Shown piece by piece: positions 12,125 to 24,919 of a DNA stretch of 64,000 nucleotides. This DNA is from Owenia fusiformis. Lineage: Eukaryota > Annelida > Polychaeta > Sabellida > Oweniidae. The DNA lies in the NCBI GenBank assembly GCA_903813345.2, contig CAIIXF020000012.1, positions 29,650,684 through 29,714,683 of the forward strand, given 5' to 3'. A program made the translations under genes and the position numbers. The notes under the pieces are model-generated. The model saw only the letters and a list, made by a program, of their open reading frames with translations. It was not told where the DNA came from and did no database searches. Each line of letters begins with the position of its first letter. Within the stretch, counting starts at the first letter, position 1.

Positions 12125-12421
12125 TTACTCGACCACACCAGGGTATTTCCCTTGCCAGTTTTTAGGCTTTGATCTCTCAGAGGGTCCACTACGCTTTCTC
12201 TCATGGATGTAGTCTCTAAGTTTACGGTCCTTAATTCGTTTATCTAGGATTTTGATGTAGTTTTTGAAACGTTCTGTTCTCCATCGTGTAGTTCTCAAGT
12301 TAACCGTCTTTGTTTCATTGTCGAACTCCTCGTCGGACATTATTTCTGTTGTCCCTCCAACACTCCACAAATGGAACTCAGTGTCTCCTTCACTGGCCAC
12401 CTTTCCTCTCCATAGTTTAGT
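12125..12421 (-). CDS. Possible terminal exon, basic C-terminal region, function unknown
   Basis: On the minus strand an acceptor (TATTGTTTTAG) precedes a 99-codon open stretch ending in TAA. It begins TKLWRGKVASEGDTEFHLWS, continues through an acidic segment (MSDEEFDNETKT), then a strongly basic segment (RTTRWRTERFKNYIKILDKR) and ends GKYPGVVE. Composition and length look like real coding sequence rather than repeat shadow. I do not recognise a family; a transposon-encoded nuclear protein is one possibility given the setting. The upstream partner may be the exon at 14378-14513, with the minisatellite lying in the intron. There is no start codon in this exon; the first candidate is an internal Met. 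Confidence 0.4.
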   Translation of the reverse strand, partial: TKLWRGKVASEGDTEFHLWSVGGTTEIMSDEEFDNETKTVNLRTTRWRTERFKNYIKILDKRIKDRKLRDYIHERKRSGPSERSKPKNWQGKYPGVVE

Positions 12422-12509
12422 CTAAAACAATAAAATGCATGTGTTACTTTAGCATCCGCAATATTGAAGCTCTTACCTACTACCACCCATGGGAATGATA
12501 TGGGATTGG

Positions 12510-14240
12510 ACCTACTTACTGCCAAAGGATTGTACCTACTTACTGCCACAGGATTGTACCGACTTATTGCCACAGGATTGTACCTAATTATTGCCACAGG
12601 ATTGTACCTAATTATTGCCACGGGATTGTACCTACGTATAGCCACAGGATTGTACCTACGTATAGCCACAGGATTGTACCTACTTACTGCCACAGGATTG
12701 TACCTACTTATTGCCAAAGGATTGTACCTACTCAATGCCACAGGATTGTACCTACTTACTGCGACAGGATTGTACCTACTCACTGCAACAAGATTGTACC
12801 TACTTATTCCCACAGGATTGTACCTACTCATTGCCACAGGATTGTACCTACTCACTGCCACAGGATTGTACCTACTTATTGCCACAGGATTGTACCTACG
12901 TATAGCCACATGATTGTACCTACGTATAGCCACAGGATTGTACCTACGTATAGCCACAAGATTGTACCTACGTATAGCCACAGGATTATACCTACGTATA
13001 GCCACATGATTGTACCTACTTACTGCCACAGGTCTGTACCTTCTTATTGCCAAAAGAGAGTACCTACTTACTGCCACAGGTTTGTACCTACGTATAGCCA
13101 CAGGATTGTACCCACGTAAAGCCACAGGATTGTACCTACGTATAGCCACAGGATTGTACCTACGTATAGCCACAGGATTGTACCTAAGTATAGCCACAGG
13201 ATTGTACCTAAGTATAGCTACAGGATTGTACCTACGTATAGCCACAGGATTGTACCTACGTATAGCCACAGGATTGTACCTACGTATAGCCACAGGATTG
13301 TACCTACGTATAGCCACAGGATTGTACCTACGTATAGCCACATGATTGTACCTACGTATAGCCACAGGATTGTACCTACGTATAGCCACAGGATTGTACC
13401 TACGTATAGCCACAGGATTGTACCTAAGTATAGCCACAGGATTGTACCTAAGTATAGCCACAGGATTGTACCTACGTATAGCCACAGGATTGTACCTACG
13501 TATAGCCACAGGATTGTACCTACGTATAGCCACAGGATGGTACCTACGTATAGCCACAGGATTGTACCTACGTATAGCCACAGGATTGTACCTACGTATA
13601 GCCACAGGATTGTACCTACGTATAGCCACAGGATTGTACCTACGTATAGCCACAGGATTGTACCTACGTATAGCCACAGGATTGTACCTAAGTATAGCCA
13701 CAGGATTGTACCTAAGTATAGCCACAGGATTGCACCTACGTATAGCCACAGGATGGTACCTACGTATAGCCACAGGATTTTACCTACGTATAGCCACAGG
13801 ATTGTACCTACGTATAGCCACAGGATTGTACCTACTTATTGCCACAAGATTGTACCTACGTATAGCCACAGGACTGTACCTACGTAGAGCCACAGGATTG
13901 TACCTACGTATAGCCACAGGATTGTACCTGCAAATAGTCACAGGATTGTACCTACGTATAGCCACAGGATTGTACCTACGTATAGCCGAAGGATTGTACC
14001 TACGTATAGCCACAGGATTGTTCCTTCTTATTGTCACAATATAGTACCTACTTACTGCCACAGGTCTGTACCTTCTTATTGCCACAAGATAGTACCTACT
14101 TACTGCCACAGGTTTGTACCTTCTAATTGCCACAAGATTGTACCTACTTATTGCCACAGGATTGTACCTACTTATTGCCACAGGATTGTACCTACGTATT
14201 GCCACAGGTGTGTACATACTTACTACCACGGGATCGTACA
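12510..14240. repeat. 24-bp minisatellite, about 72 copies
   Basis: The unit is ATTGTACCTACGTATAGCCACAGG with variants (ACTTACTGCC, ACTTATTGCC). The central block is nearly uniform and the edges are more varied. Being eight codons long with few stops, it is open in several frames on both strands (for instance PVAIRRYN repeated on the minus strand for over 400 codons). I regard these frames as a by-product. Each main-type unit contains the palindrome TACGTA. Confidence 0.95.
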
Positions 14241-14377
14241 ACAAACTAAATACATGAAAAAACTAAACTAAATACAAATAAAGAATAATTAAACTGAAAA
14301 TCAAACTGCAATCGACTTTTTGTAGACGGTTTATTTATATTGTCAAGATTTACAAAATGGTAATACTTACTGTTTAC

Positions 14378-14513
14378 GTAGAAGATGAATATAAATTCCA
14401 TGTATACATCATTCCTCCAATATTTCATAGCATCGGATTTCGAAGCACGAATGGTGTGGTTATAAAGTGCAAACATAAAATCTTTGATATTATGTGTATG
14501 ACCGTTTTCGGAA
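14378..14513 (-). CDS. Possible internal exon, function unknown
   Basis: The minus-strand acceptor is TCTTGTTTTTCAG, followed by an open frame reading SENGHTHNIKDFMFALYNHT and on to DAMKYWRNDVYMEFIFIFY. Two donors are possible. GTAAAC after TAC (exon end 14378) gives phase 0 and reads smoothly into the 12125-12421 exon. The stronger GTAAGTATT six bases on would put the next exon into a stop. Alternatively translation could start at ATG 14542 without the acceptor. No family is recognised. The pairing is an inference from phase and order only. Confidence 0.3.
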
Positions 14514-14950
14514 CTGAAAAACAAGACAAAACGTCTCCCCATCTTAACTGAAACTATTTCAAATCTTCATGACTGTGTATTATACATTAGCATTGTGACC
14601 TACTTAGACATCCGACTGACACTTGAAATCTGATACTCCTACCTAAACTGATACGCTTGTACTTTATTAATGGTTATTTACAGGAATATATCATAAATAA
14701 CCAATGGGGTATTAAAAGGATTTAGTGATATCCCTAAATCAGATAAATACCACGAGGTGTTGTTGCATGGTTGAAATAAGCAGTAAATAACCTAACTCAT
14801 CGATGATATTTTGATAAATCAGGTAAATACGCATAAATAACCTATTAGATATAAACGTATAAATACAGACGTGTCCATTAATGTTCATTAAAGCGATTTT
14901 CGGGTTTAATAATCAACTAACTATTTGCGGGATTTAGTGATATTTACTTT

Positions 14951-15892
14951 ATTTCACACAGTGAGAAAGTGAGGAAAGAAATAGTTTTTATCAATATTGT
15001 GTCAGTTCACCACCCGGGGTTCACCACCAGGTAGATGTTATATTCTTTCCGTTATTAAATTGCAAATACTGATGCATACCCTTCAAATGATCTTCAGCAA
15101 CTTCACTATCTTCATATACATCTAGGCCTATAATTAAGATTTATTAAAAAATAAGTATTTCAAATTGTGCAAATTCCAAGATGACCGTACGATGCCACCG
15201 GGAGATGTACATGTAAGATAATCGTGCGATGACCAAACGGGACACGACCGGGTAGGTACCGATGAGTTTGTTTGAGAAAAATCGGCAAAAACGGCAACTT
15301 TTATCTCCGTGTTAAAACTCAATTGGCCGATCGTAGCCCGATGCCCGTAAGATGCCCGGACTTTCCGGTCGATTTTGAAGAAAATACTCATCGGCCGGGC
15401 GCCGTAGTGAAATTCAAAGCAAATGCATTAACGAAATGTGGAAAACAATATTTCTGTTCGGTCGATTTTATTGGACAATTCACTCAAATTAGTTAATTTT
15501 GACGCTGTGCGTAGACACGAGTATTAAGCTTGTTATTTGAAGAAAAAGTATAAATAAAAAGAAAATTATGCAAATAATAATGTAGTTGTTCATTCTACAG
15601 TGACGCATTATTTGAACCTCTTTCCAACGCATACATTTTGAAGTTGTCATTTTTACACAGTTTACAGCATGTAGGGATATTTCCTAAGGGTGTAGAAATA
15701 ATTTAATGCAAAATTTACATAAGGGGGCCTACTAATTACCTATACTGTCTTTGTCTATCCATTTGTCTATTTTAAATGGTTGAAATGATTAATATCATTC
15801 AAAGATTCTATGAATTTGCAGATTTACCGATTCTATAGTGGATACAAACCTCATATCAAAAATAAAGCTAACCTTATATTATGAAAATTTTG
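14951..15892. other. Intergenic with a MITE fragment
   Basis: At about 15370-15425 there is GAAAATACTCATCGGCCGGGCGCCGTAGTGAAA, shortened here to say that ATACTCATCGGCCGGGCGCC matches the arm of the hairpin MITEs at 53861-54003 and 56392-56533. Nothing else was recognised. Confidence 0.4.
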
Positions 15893-15894
15893 TA

Positions 15895-18800
15895 CAGGTG
15901 TTCGCGATCGTTTGCAAATAAAACGAAAGCTCCACCTAAAAATGTGAGAAAACACTTAAGTCCAAAAAGTTAACTTTTCTGTAAAGATTAAAGGCAGAAT
16001 CTGATCTATAGGGGGTGACAAAATTACAAGCAACATGTGTATTTGACCTACCAATCTATTCCTTACAATATCAAATACAATATCTCCCAAAAGATTCACA
16101 ATACGTTATAAATTGGTGAAGTTATTAATGATTCAAAGTGCAAAAATGAGTGAAAAATGTTTAAATTTTCCCAAATAATAAGAATGGTATATAGAAAAAA
16201 ATCTTTAGTTTACCTGGATTAAAGTATGCACTTTTGATATTTTTAAAAATAGATAAATGAGCCAAAAATATTCTAAAATTGAAACAATTTTTTGTTTAGC
16301 CTGCTCGCTATACCTGATTCTCTCTTTAAGCTTTATTAGTGGAGCCAGTTAAGGCAATAAAACCCTTGAATTGCACTTGCTATATATAAAGCACAATTTT
16401 TTGACCTAAGTATCATTAATGCATATATTTTTGATATCTAAGAAAGTGGTGTTGAAAATTGGCCCCAGTTGAAAATAGCAGTCCTCTAAAAATTTGCATA
16501 TTTACATTGAGCGCCATGTTAATTTATCAATCTTCAAAAGACCCCCTGCAGTACAGTTCTAGAGTAATAAACCCCATAGTCCCAGGATGTTACAATAACC
16601 TGCATATCTTCAAAATAAGAAGGGTTAAATTTTTCCTTTTTTCTATTTCCAAAGATATTGATGTTTGAATTTTGGAAATTCCCCATTGGCTGCCATCATA
16701 AACGGCTATCAATATGGCTTTACTAAAGTGTCCCTTTCTCACAAAGTCCACTGTGAAACTTTCTAATATTGCGGATTTATATAGTTAATATATTGATTTT
16801 AAAAAAATCGAACAGGTACATTTCTAGAAATTTCTTATTTTTGATATATTTAGCCGTTAAAAACTATAAAAACCTATATTGAGCCCCATGTTAATTTATC
16901 AATCTTCAATAGACCCCCTGCAGAACAGTTTTAGAGTAATAATGCCCGTTCTCCTAGTATGTTACAATAACATGATTATCTTCAAAATAAGAGGGGTTAA
17001 ATTTTTTCTTTTACCTAATTCCAAAGATAATAATGTTTGAATTTTGGAAATTTTACCATTGGCTGCCATTATAAACGGCTATCAATATGGCTTTCCTAAA
17101 GTGTACTTTTCTCAAAAATTCCACTGTGAAATTTTCTAATATTACAGATTTCTATAGTTAATATATTGATATTAAAAAAATCAAACAGGTACGTTTCTAA
17201 AAATTTATTATTTTTGATATATTTAGCCTTTAAAAACTATAAAAACCTATATTGAGCCCCATGTTAATTTATCAATCTTCAAAAGACCCGATGCAGAACA
17301 GTTTTAGAGTAATAATGCCCATTCTCTCAGTATGTTACAATAACATGATTATCTTGAAGATAGGAAGTGTAAAAGTTTTTTCTTTTACCTAGTTCCAAAT
17401 ATATTCGCCCTTGACTTTTTGAAAATTCCCATTGGCTGCCATGATAAACCGCTATCGATATGGCTTTACTAAAGTGTCCTTTTTTCAAAAAGTTCATTAT
17501 AGAATTTTCTAATATTGTAGATTTGTATAGTTAATATGTTGGTTTTAAAAAAAATCAAACAGGTGCCTTTCTGAAAATTTCTTATTTTTAATATATTTAG
17601 CCATTTAGTTGAAGATTGATAAACTAACATGGGACACAATATAGTTTTTTTTTAATATTTTTAATGGCTAAATATATAATAAAAATAAAAAAAATTCAGA
17701 AATGTGCCTGTTTGATTTTTTTAAATCAACATATTAATTATAGAAATCTACAATATTAGAAAATTCCATAGTGGACTTTTTGAGAAAAGGAAACTTTAGT
17801 AAAGCCACATTGATAGGCATTGAAAATGGCAGCCAATTTTTTTTTTCCAAAATTCAAACGTCAATATCTTTGGAACTAGGCAAAAAAATTATTCCTTTTA
17901 TATTGAAGAGAATTGTGTTATTGTAACATCCTATGAATATGGGCTTATCACTGTTGAACTGCTGAATCAGTCTTTTGAAGATTGATAAATTAACACTGGG
18001 CTCAATATAGTTTTTAACGGATAAATATATCAAAAATAGGAAATGTGTCTATTTGAGTTTTTTTAAATTAATATATTCACCATAGAAATCTACAATATTA
18101 AAAATTCCATAGTGGACATTTTGAGAAAACTTTAGTAAAGCCAGCCATATTGATAGCGGATCATAATGGCAACCGATGGGGATTTCCAATATTCAAACGC
18201 CAATATCTTTGGAACTAGGTTAAAGAATTTTTTTATATCTTTGGAACTACGAAAAAGAAATTTTTTTAACCCTTCTCATTTTGAAGGCAACCATGTTATT
18301 GTAACATACTAGGAGAATTATTTCTCTAAAACTGTTCTGCAGGGTGTCTTTTGAAGATTGATAAATTAACATGGGGCTCAATATAGGTTTTTATAGTTTT
18401 TAAGCGCTAAATATATCAAAAATAAATTTTTTTTTAGAAATGTACCTGTTTGATTTTTTTAAAATCAATATATTAACTATAGAAATCTGCAATATTAGAA
18501 AATTTCACAGTGGAATTTTTGAGAAAAGTACACTTTAGGAAAGCCATATTGATAGCCGTTTATAATGGCAGCCAATGGGGAATTTCCAAAATTCAAACAT
18601 CAATATATTTGGAATTAGGTAAAAGAAAAAATTTAACTCTTCTTATTTTGAAGATAATCATGTTATTGTAACATACTGAGAGAATGGGCATTATTACTCT
18701 AAAACTGTTCTGCATCGGGTCTTTTGAAGATTGATAAATTAACATGGGGCTCAATATAGGTTTTTATAGTTTTTAAGCGCTAAATATATCAAAAATAAGA

Positions 18801-19590
18801 AATTTTTAGAAATGGACCTGTTTGATTTTTTTAAAATCAATATATTAACTATAGAAATCTGCAATATTAGAAAATTTCACAGTGGAATTTTTGAGAAAAG
18901 TACACTTTAGGAAAGCCATATTGATAGCCGTTTATAATGGCAGCCAATGGGGGATTTCCAAAATTCAAACATCAATATCTTTGGAATTAGGTAAAAGAAA
19001 AAATTTAACCCCTCTTATTTTGAAGATAATCATGTTATTGTAACATACTAGGAGAATGAGCATTATTACTCTAAAACTGTTCTGCAGGGGGTCTTTTGAA
19101 GATTGATAAATTAACATAGAGCTCAATGTAAATGAGCAAAATTTTTGAGGCCTGCTATTTTCAACTGGGGCCACTTTTCAACACCACTTCGTTAGATATC
19201 AAAAATACATGTATTAATGATACCTATGTCAAAAAATGTTGCTTTATATATAGCAAGTGCAATTGAACAGCTAACTGACCCCACTATATTGAAACTACAC
19301 GCAGAAGCGTTACACGCCCTAAAGATTTTCATCTTAACGTTGCCAAAGCTTGTTACATTCTTACAAAATGGCAACTAATGGATACACACATCATATGTCA
19401 ATTTTGACGATTTCATTCTCACCGTATACGCCTCAAAAAATAAACAAATGATGTTTTAAATATAATATTTTTGCATCTTTCTGAATGGGGTAGTTGACAC
19501 ATATCCTTCAGTTATTTAGCAAATATACCATCTATACTCTTATATCCCACTCAAGGACCTGTCGGTGATTTGTAGACCTGAAACACCCTG
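15895..19590. mobile_element. Mariner-like MITE upstream of promoter A, split by a 3-kb palindrome
   Basis: The left piece (15895-about 16000) and right piece (about 19291-19590) match the intact 403-bp MITE at 55223-55625. Shared blocks include GAAAGYTCCACCTAAAAAYGTGA, the TTAACTTTTCTGTAAA region and the TTGAAACACCCTG end, with TA at both borders. The material between them is the palindromic element at 16333-19290. Confidence 0.55.
16333..19290. repeat. Palindromic element built from about 370-bp units
   Basis: The outer borders match in inverted orientation (TAGTGGAGCCAGTTA at left, TAACTGACCCCACTA at right), followed by TTGAATTGCACTTGCTATAT and its complement. Inside, units with CCATGTTAATTTATCAATCT, ATTGGCTGCCAT and TTTTAAAAAAATCAAACAGG repeat, first in one orientation (to about 17600) and then inverted. 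No transposase was seen; open frames up to 69 codons are repeat shadows present in both arms. Confidence 0.8.
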
Positions 19591-19753
19591 TAAAACGACA
19601 TTCAAAAATCGAAGGAATTACTACGCCGCGGAAGGATCTATGAGTTATGCGACGTTTAAATTGTATAAAAAACACAGAATTCCCTTAGATTAATATAGAC
19701 AAACGAAGGGTTTAGTTGTCAACTCGCATCTTATTGTATCGCTAAGGAACGAG
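19578..19753 (+). promoter_or_regulatory. Promoter module A with noncoding first exon
   Basis: A conserved box (AATCGAAGGAATTACTACGC, then CGCGGAAGGATCTATGAGTT) is followed by a TATA box at 19664-19670 and, 89 bases from TATA to the last exon base, a donor GTGAGTAG. The 3' part of the exon (GTCAACTCGCATCT, then TGTATCGCTAAGGAACGAG) is almost identical to module C. No start codon is needed in it: it looks like a 5' UTR exon. The next + strand gene whose first coding exon starts with an acceptor just before ATG is P1 at 26486. Assignment to P1 is inference, because B and C sit next to their genes and A is the only one left. Confidence 0.65.
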
Positions 19754-19766
19754 GTGAGTAGATTTT

Positions 19767-20000
19767 TTTCTATCAGACATCGACTGTGACTGTGGAGTTC
19801 GAGAGACAGCACAACATAAACTCTTCTCCTGCCCTCTGAGAGAAACAAATGCGCTAGCGGTGGTAAAACGTGAACTAAACTTAGATGTAACTGAATACAA
19901 AACATTAAAAAACAAGACAAACTTCCTACTTTTTGGCGACAAGGATCTGATAAATGAAAACGATTCCAAAATTTTCAAGGCAGTTTTAAAATTACTTTAA
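19767..20000 (+). pseudogene. 3' end of a non-LTR retrotransposon reverse-transcriptase ORF
   Basis: The open frame contains CDCGVRETAQHKLFSCPL, the C-x-C-G-x-x-E-T-x-x-H-x(4)-C-P motif found at the C-terminus of many LINE polyproteins. About 55 further residues and TAA follow. Nothing upstream encodes reverse transcriptase, so this is a 5'-truncated insertion. It begins about 14 bases after the donor of promoter module A. The following 100 bases are presumably its 3' UTR. Confidence 0.7.
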
Positions 20001-20115
20001 ACGCAATTAAACATGCAATAACAATAATTAAAATTCAGGGCACCAAAGGCGGTACAGACACGCAGAAAAACAGATTGTATTTAATCTATATTATTTTTAT
20101 ACTAACTATAACTAA

Positions 20116-23100
20116 TAGTATGGGAGCAAAGGTCATTCCGTGTCCTTTTTAGAGGCGAGCTAAGCGACATATATTTTCATGAACTATACGTGATACTTAC
20201 CAAGAAAAATGATGTTGGCAATTCTGAATCCGCGACGGCGTTGCTATGGTAACCAAGTGAATATGCCACGCCCACTTTTAGGGGCTCTTTTCAGTGTATG
20301 GACCCTATCTCTGTCATAATTGCTCAGATTTAGATGAAATTTACACCAAATTGAAGGTAATGGATAATGCAATCAGGAAATATTAAATATGCAAATATGG
20401 TGATTTGCATATCAATTATGACGTCATAACTGTTTGTTCTTGCATATTTTATTTTAATCGTAATGTATAAATCTGGGAAATTATTGTCTTTAAAATGGTC
20501 AGTATAATGATTTTAACTAGTTTAGTTTATTTCTTTTAGTTGAGCTTATTAGTTTATTTCATTCATACACGTATGATCATAAAAATTGAATATGAGTATA
20601 ATGGAAGTGTCCAATTTACACCGTTGCTTTGGTGACAGCATGTTACAAAACTATCTGCTGTAAACAAGAATTCTTTAGGAAATGTTACATTTTGACCAGT
20701 TGACTGACATGTATTCTTTATAAAATTAGGTGACAGAAAATAATCTAATAACCATAGTTATTAAATTTGGATTGTGTTATATTATGATGTCATAATGGCA
20801 ATTTTTAATCAGGGGTGCAGCCAGCTTTCAGTTAGAAGAGGGCCTGTGTCGTGCCCAGGCAACCCAAAAGTATTTATAAGATAGGTTTTGAATTTTACAA
20901 AAAGTGATGCAACTTCCTTCAAAATTTAGCAAAAAGCTTCAAGTCGAAAGTCTTCTTGTATCTATTGGTTATGAGGGGGTGGGTGAACCAAGCCCACCCC
21001 CCCCCCCCTAGGCAGTGCCTATGTTACTCCAATATGATGTTGCTATGGTAACCATTAGGTGAATATGCTAGGTGAATCAGACAATACATGAATAATGTAG
21101 ATTGGCTGACTGACATACTAAGGTATCATAGCTGCTGTTTGTGATTATTTTCTTGAAACAAGGTAAAATTGCTCAAAATGATTCCACTGTAACAGACATT
21201 GGTACTAACTATCCCATTAATCGCCTAAAAATACTTGACAAACATTTTACAAAACACGAAATGTAATAATGAATTTCACAAATCCCCGCGATTTAATTGA
21301 CAATTTCGTAAAGATTAATTTTCGTGATTTTACCAAGCACGTAACTAAATTGCAGGCAAAAAATACCAGGAGTATTGTACCTGTTATGGTATCATAGCTG
21401 CTTTTTGTGCACATGATTATCTCTTGAAATAAGGTAAAATTGCTCAAAATGATTCCAAGTTAGAACCTTGTCCTTTGACATTCACCATAAAATGAGGTGG
21501 AAGCTGAAAACTATGATTGATTCCATTTCTTTACAGGTATGAAGTACGGAAGCCCCTGATTTCAGATATGCGTTTGGTATTGAAATCTGACATCCGACCA
21601 TTCGGTTCAAAATTGGTACAGTTATGGCTACATGACCTAAAAAGATGAAATAGGCTAAAAATTGACCTATACCATACCATAAAATGATATTATTTGTTAT
21701 GTAAATTGACCCCATAAAATGATATTATTTGTTATGTAAATTGACGTTGAACATATTTTTCGGATTTCAAAACCATTAGCAGCTATTAATGCCACAATGG
21801 GTATGCCAGCCAGTCCATCTACATAATCCATACATTGTCTGATTCTTTAGCTTCAATTTGGTGAATATTTCATATACACTCTAGCTGTAATCATGACAAA
21901 GATAGAATCAAAACTTTGAAAAAGCCCTGAACAGTGGGGATGGCATATTCACCTAGTTACCATGGCAACATCATATTGGATTAACATAGGCATTGCCAGG
22001 GGATGCGATGGGTGCGCCCCCTTAAACAAAATAATAGAACCATTAAATAGAAGAGCTTTAAAATCATTTTGACTCGAAGCTTCTAGCTCAGTTTTGAAGG
22101 AAGTTGCATCAATTTTTGTAAAATTCAAAACAAATCTTAATAAAAACATTTTTGAGTTGCTTATGCCACAATCGCAAACCTTCCACCCCTCTCCTGACTG
22201 AACGCTGGCCGCACCCCTGATTAATAATTGTCATTATGACATCATAATATAACACAATCCAAATTAAATAATTTTCTATAGTTATAAGATTATTTTCTGT
22301 CATCATATTTTAAAAAGAATACATGTGCCAACCAACTGGTCAAAATGTAAAATTTCCTGAAGAATTCTTTTTACATCAGATAGTTTTGATACGTGCTGTA
22401 ACCATAGCAACAACATAAATTGGACACTTTCATTACATTTTTAGATTTATTCAATTTTTATGACCATGCAAGTATGAATGAAATAAGATTATAACATCAA
22501 TTAAAAGAAATAAACTAATTGACTAGTTAAATGCATTACTGACTATTTTAAAGACATTAATTTCACAGATTAATACATCATGATTAAGATAAAATATGCA
22601 AGAACAAACAGTCATGACGTCATAATATATATGCAAATCATTCTATTTGCATAGTTTACTAACTGTCTAATTGCTCTATCTATTGCCTTTAATTTGGTGC
22701 AAATTTTATCTAAATCTGAGCAATAATGAAGAAGATAAGGGCCAAACACTGAAAAGAGCCCCTAAAAGTGGGTGGGGCATATTCACTTTTGTTACCATAG
22801 CAATGCCATCGCTGATTTAGAATTGTCAACTTAATATCTCCTAATTGCATTATCTATTACCTTCAATTTGGTCTGAATTTCATCAAAATCTGAGCAATAA
22901 TGGTGGAGATGGGGGCCAAACACTGAAAAGAGCCCCTAAAAATGGGCGTGGCATATTTACTTGGTTACCATAGCAACAGCGTCGCAGATTCAGAATTGCC
23001 CATAATATTTCTTGATCATACTTTATAAGTGTAAAGAAATAGAATGAAAATCAATCATAGTTTTCAGCTTTGCCCTACTTTTATGGTTAATGTCTAAGGA

Positions 23101-24475
23101 CCAAAGATACCTATTTGGAATCATCTTGAGCAATTTAACCTTATTTCAAGAAAATAATCACGAAGACAGCTATGATAGTCATGCCATAACAGGTATGCCA
23201 GTCTGTCAATCTACATTCCCCATTGTCTGATTGCATTGCATTGTCTGATTCTTTAGTTTCTATTTGATGAAAATTTCATATACACCAGAGCTATCATCAT
23301 GACAACTGATAGAATCAAAACTTTGGAAAAGACCTGAAAAGTGGGGACGGCATATTCACCTGAATACCATAGCTAATATAGGCATAGCCAGGGGGTGTGA
23401 TGGGGGCACACCCTCCCCATTAACCAATAAAAATAGAACCATTAGATAGAAGAATAGCTTTAAAATGTTTTTGACTTGAAGCTTCTTGCTCAGTTTTGAA
23501 GGATTTTTTGTAAAATTCGAGACAAATTAAACACTTTTTGAGTTGCTTATGCCGAGATCGCACCCCCCCTGAATGAAAGCTGGCTGCGCCCCTGATTAAT
23601 AATTGCCATTATGACATCATAATAATACACAATCCAAATTAGATAATTTTCTATCGTTATTAGGTTATTTTCTGCCATCAAATTTTAGAAGGAATACATG
23701 TCAGTCAACTGGTCAATATGTACCATTTCCCAAATAATTATTTTTAAAGCAGATAGTTTTGCAACGTACTGTTACCATAGCATCAGCTTGAATCGGATAT
23801 TTTTATTACATTTTTTCAATTTTTTATGACCATACATGTATGAATGAAATAGTCTAACAAACTCAAAGAAAAGAAATAAACAAATTAACTACTTAAAAGC
23901 ATTACTGACCATTTTAAAGACAACAATTTCCTAGATTTATACATCATGATTAAAATAAAACATAAAAGAACAAACGGTTATGACGTCATAATTAATATAC
24001 AGATCACCTTATTTGCATATTCTATAAATTGTTTGATTGCTCTTACCATTACATTTCATTTGGTAAAATTTTCACCTTAATCTGAGCTATATTGACAAAG
24101 ATAGGGACCAATTACTGAAAAGAGCCCCTAAAAGTGGGTGTGGGATATTTACTTTGTTACCATAGCAACGCCGTTAGGATTCAGAAATGCAAACTTAATA
24201 TCTCCTGATTGCATTATCTTTTACCTTCCATTTGGTGTAAATTTCATCAAAATCTGAGCAATAATGGCGGAAATAGAGGCCAAACACTGAAAAGAGCACC
24301 TAAAAATGGGCGTGGCATATTTACTTGGTTACCATAGCAACGCCGTCGCGGAATCAGAATTGCCAACATCGTTTTTCTTGATCAGTATCACTTCTAGTTC
24401 ATGAAAACATATGTCGCTTAGCTCGCCTCTTAAAAGGACACGGAACCTCTTATTTGGACTTTTGCTCCCATACTA
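20116..24475. mobile_element. 4.4-kb palindromic DNA element with TAA target duplication
   Basis: The termini are inverted: TAGTATGGGAGCAAAGGTC at left and its counterpart ending TTTGCTCCCATACTA at right. Both are flanked by TAA (20113-20115 and 24476-24478). The inverted match continues through GGCGAGCTAAGCGACATA. Internally, blocks with GGTTACCATAGCAACGCCGT, TGAAAAGAGCCCCTAAAA and TATGACGTCATAAT recur in both orientations. A 3-bp TAA duplication is typical of PIF/Harbinger elements, but no transposase is seen, so the class is tentative. Short open frames inside are not credible genes. Confidence 0.7.
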
Positions 24476-24919
24476 TAAATGCAATTCTATATTGTAATTT
24501 AAATTCACTTAAAGCGGCAGTAGAAATGCCCTTTCTGGGCGATTACGCCGTGATTACTGTAGATGAAAATTTATTTATGATTTTTATGAAATAAACAGTA
24601 CTTATGATTAAAAAAAGACATCAAACGTATATATTCTCGCTTCACCGGCACTCAATGCTAGGCAAAAATATAGATCATTGGAAAAACTGCATATAGCCTA
24701 GTGATTTAATTTAAATCTGCATTGGTGTGATAAAATCTTACATAATCGAAGTGAAAAAATTACTTGACATTATAGATAAATGAAAAGTGAGGAAGAAAAT
24801 GAGGAAATAAGCGAAAGTTATCTTGTAAAACAGGACTTTAAAAATGGTGCTACTTTGACGACTCCAATTTACCATTGTTTTTGCACATTGTATATATAAC
24901 TATTTACTACACACTAATA

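Larger units (their letters stand above)
11223..14950. mobile_element. Candidate DNA transposon with ATAAATACC subterminal repeats
   Basis: Both flanks (about 11223-11680 and 14660-14950) are studded with ATAAATACC or ATAAATAACC motifs in both orientations (for example GGTATTTATAACC, GTAAATAACCTAAC). Near each outer edge a TTGATTATTAA and ATCACTAAAT segment appears in inverted arrangement. Such clusters are typical of transposase-binding subterminal repeats. The middle holds two possible minus-strand exons and a 24-bp minisatellite. The exact termini and target duplication were not resolved. Confidence 0.4.

Noticed and set aside
12340-13773. A 477-codon open frame of PVAIRRYN repeats on the minus strand
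   Set aside because: The 24-bp unit lacks stops in several frames on both strands, so long frames are expected. The frame crosses into the neighbouring exon candidate in the wrong frame.
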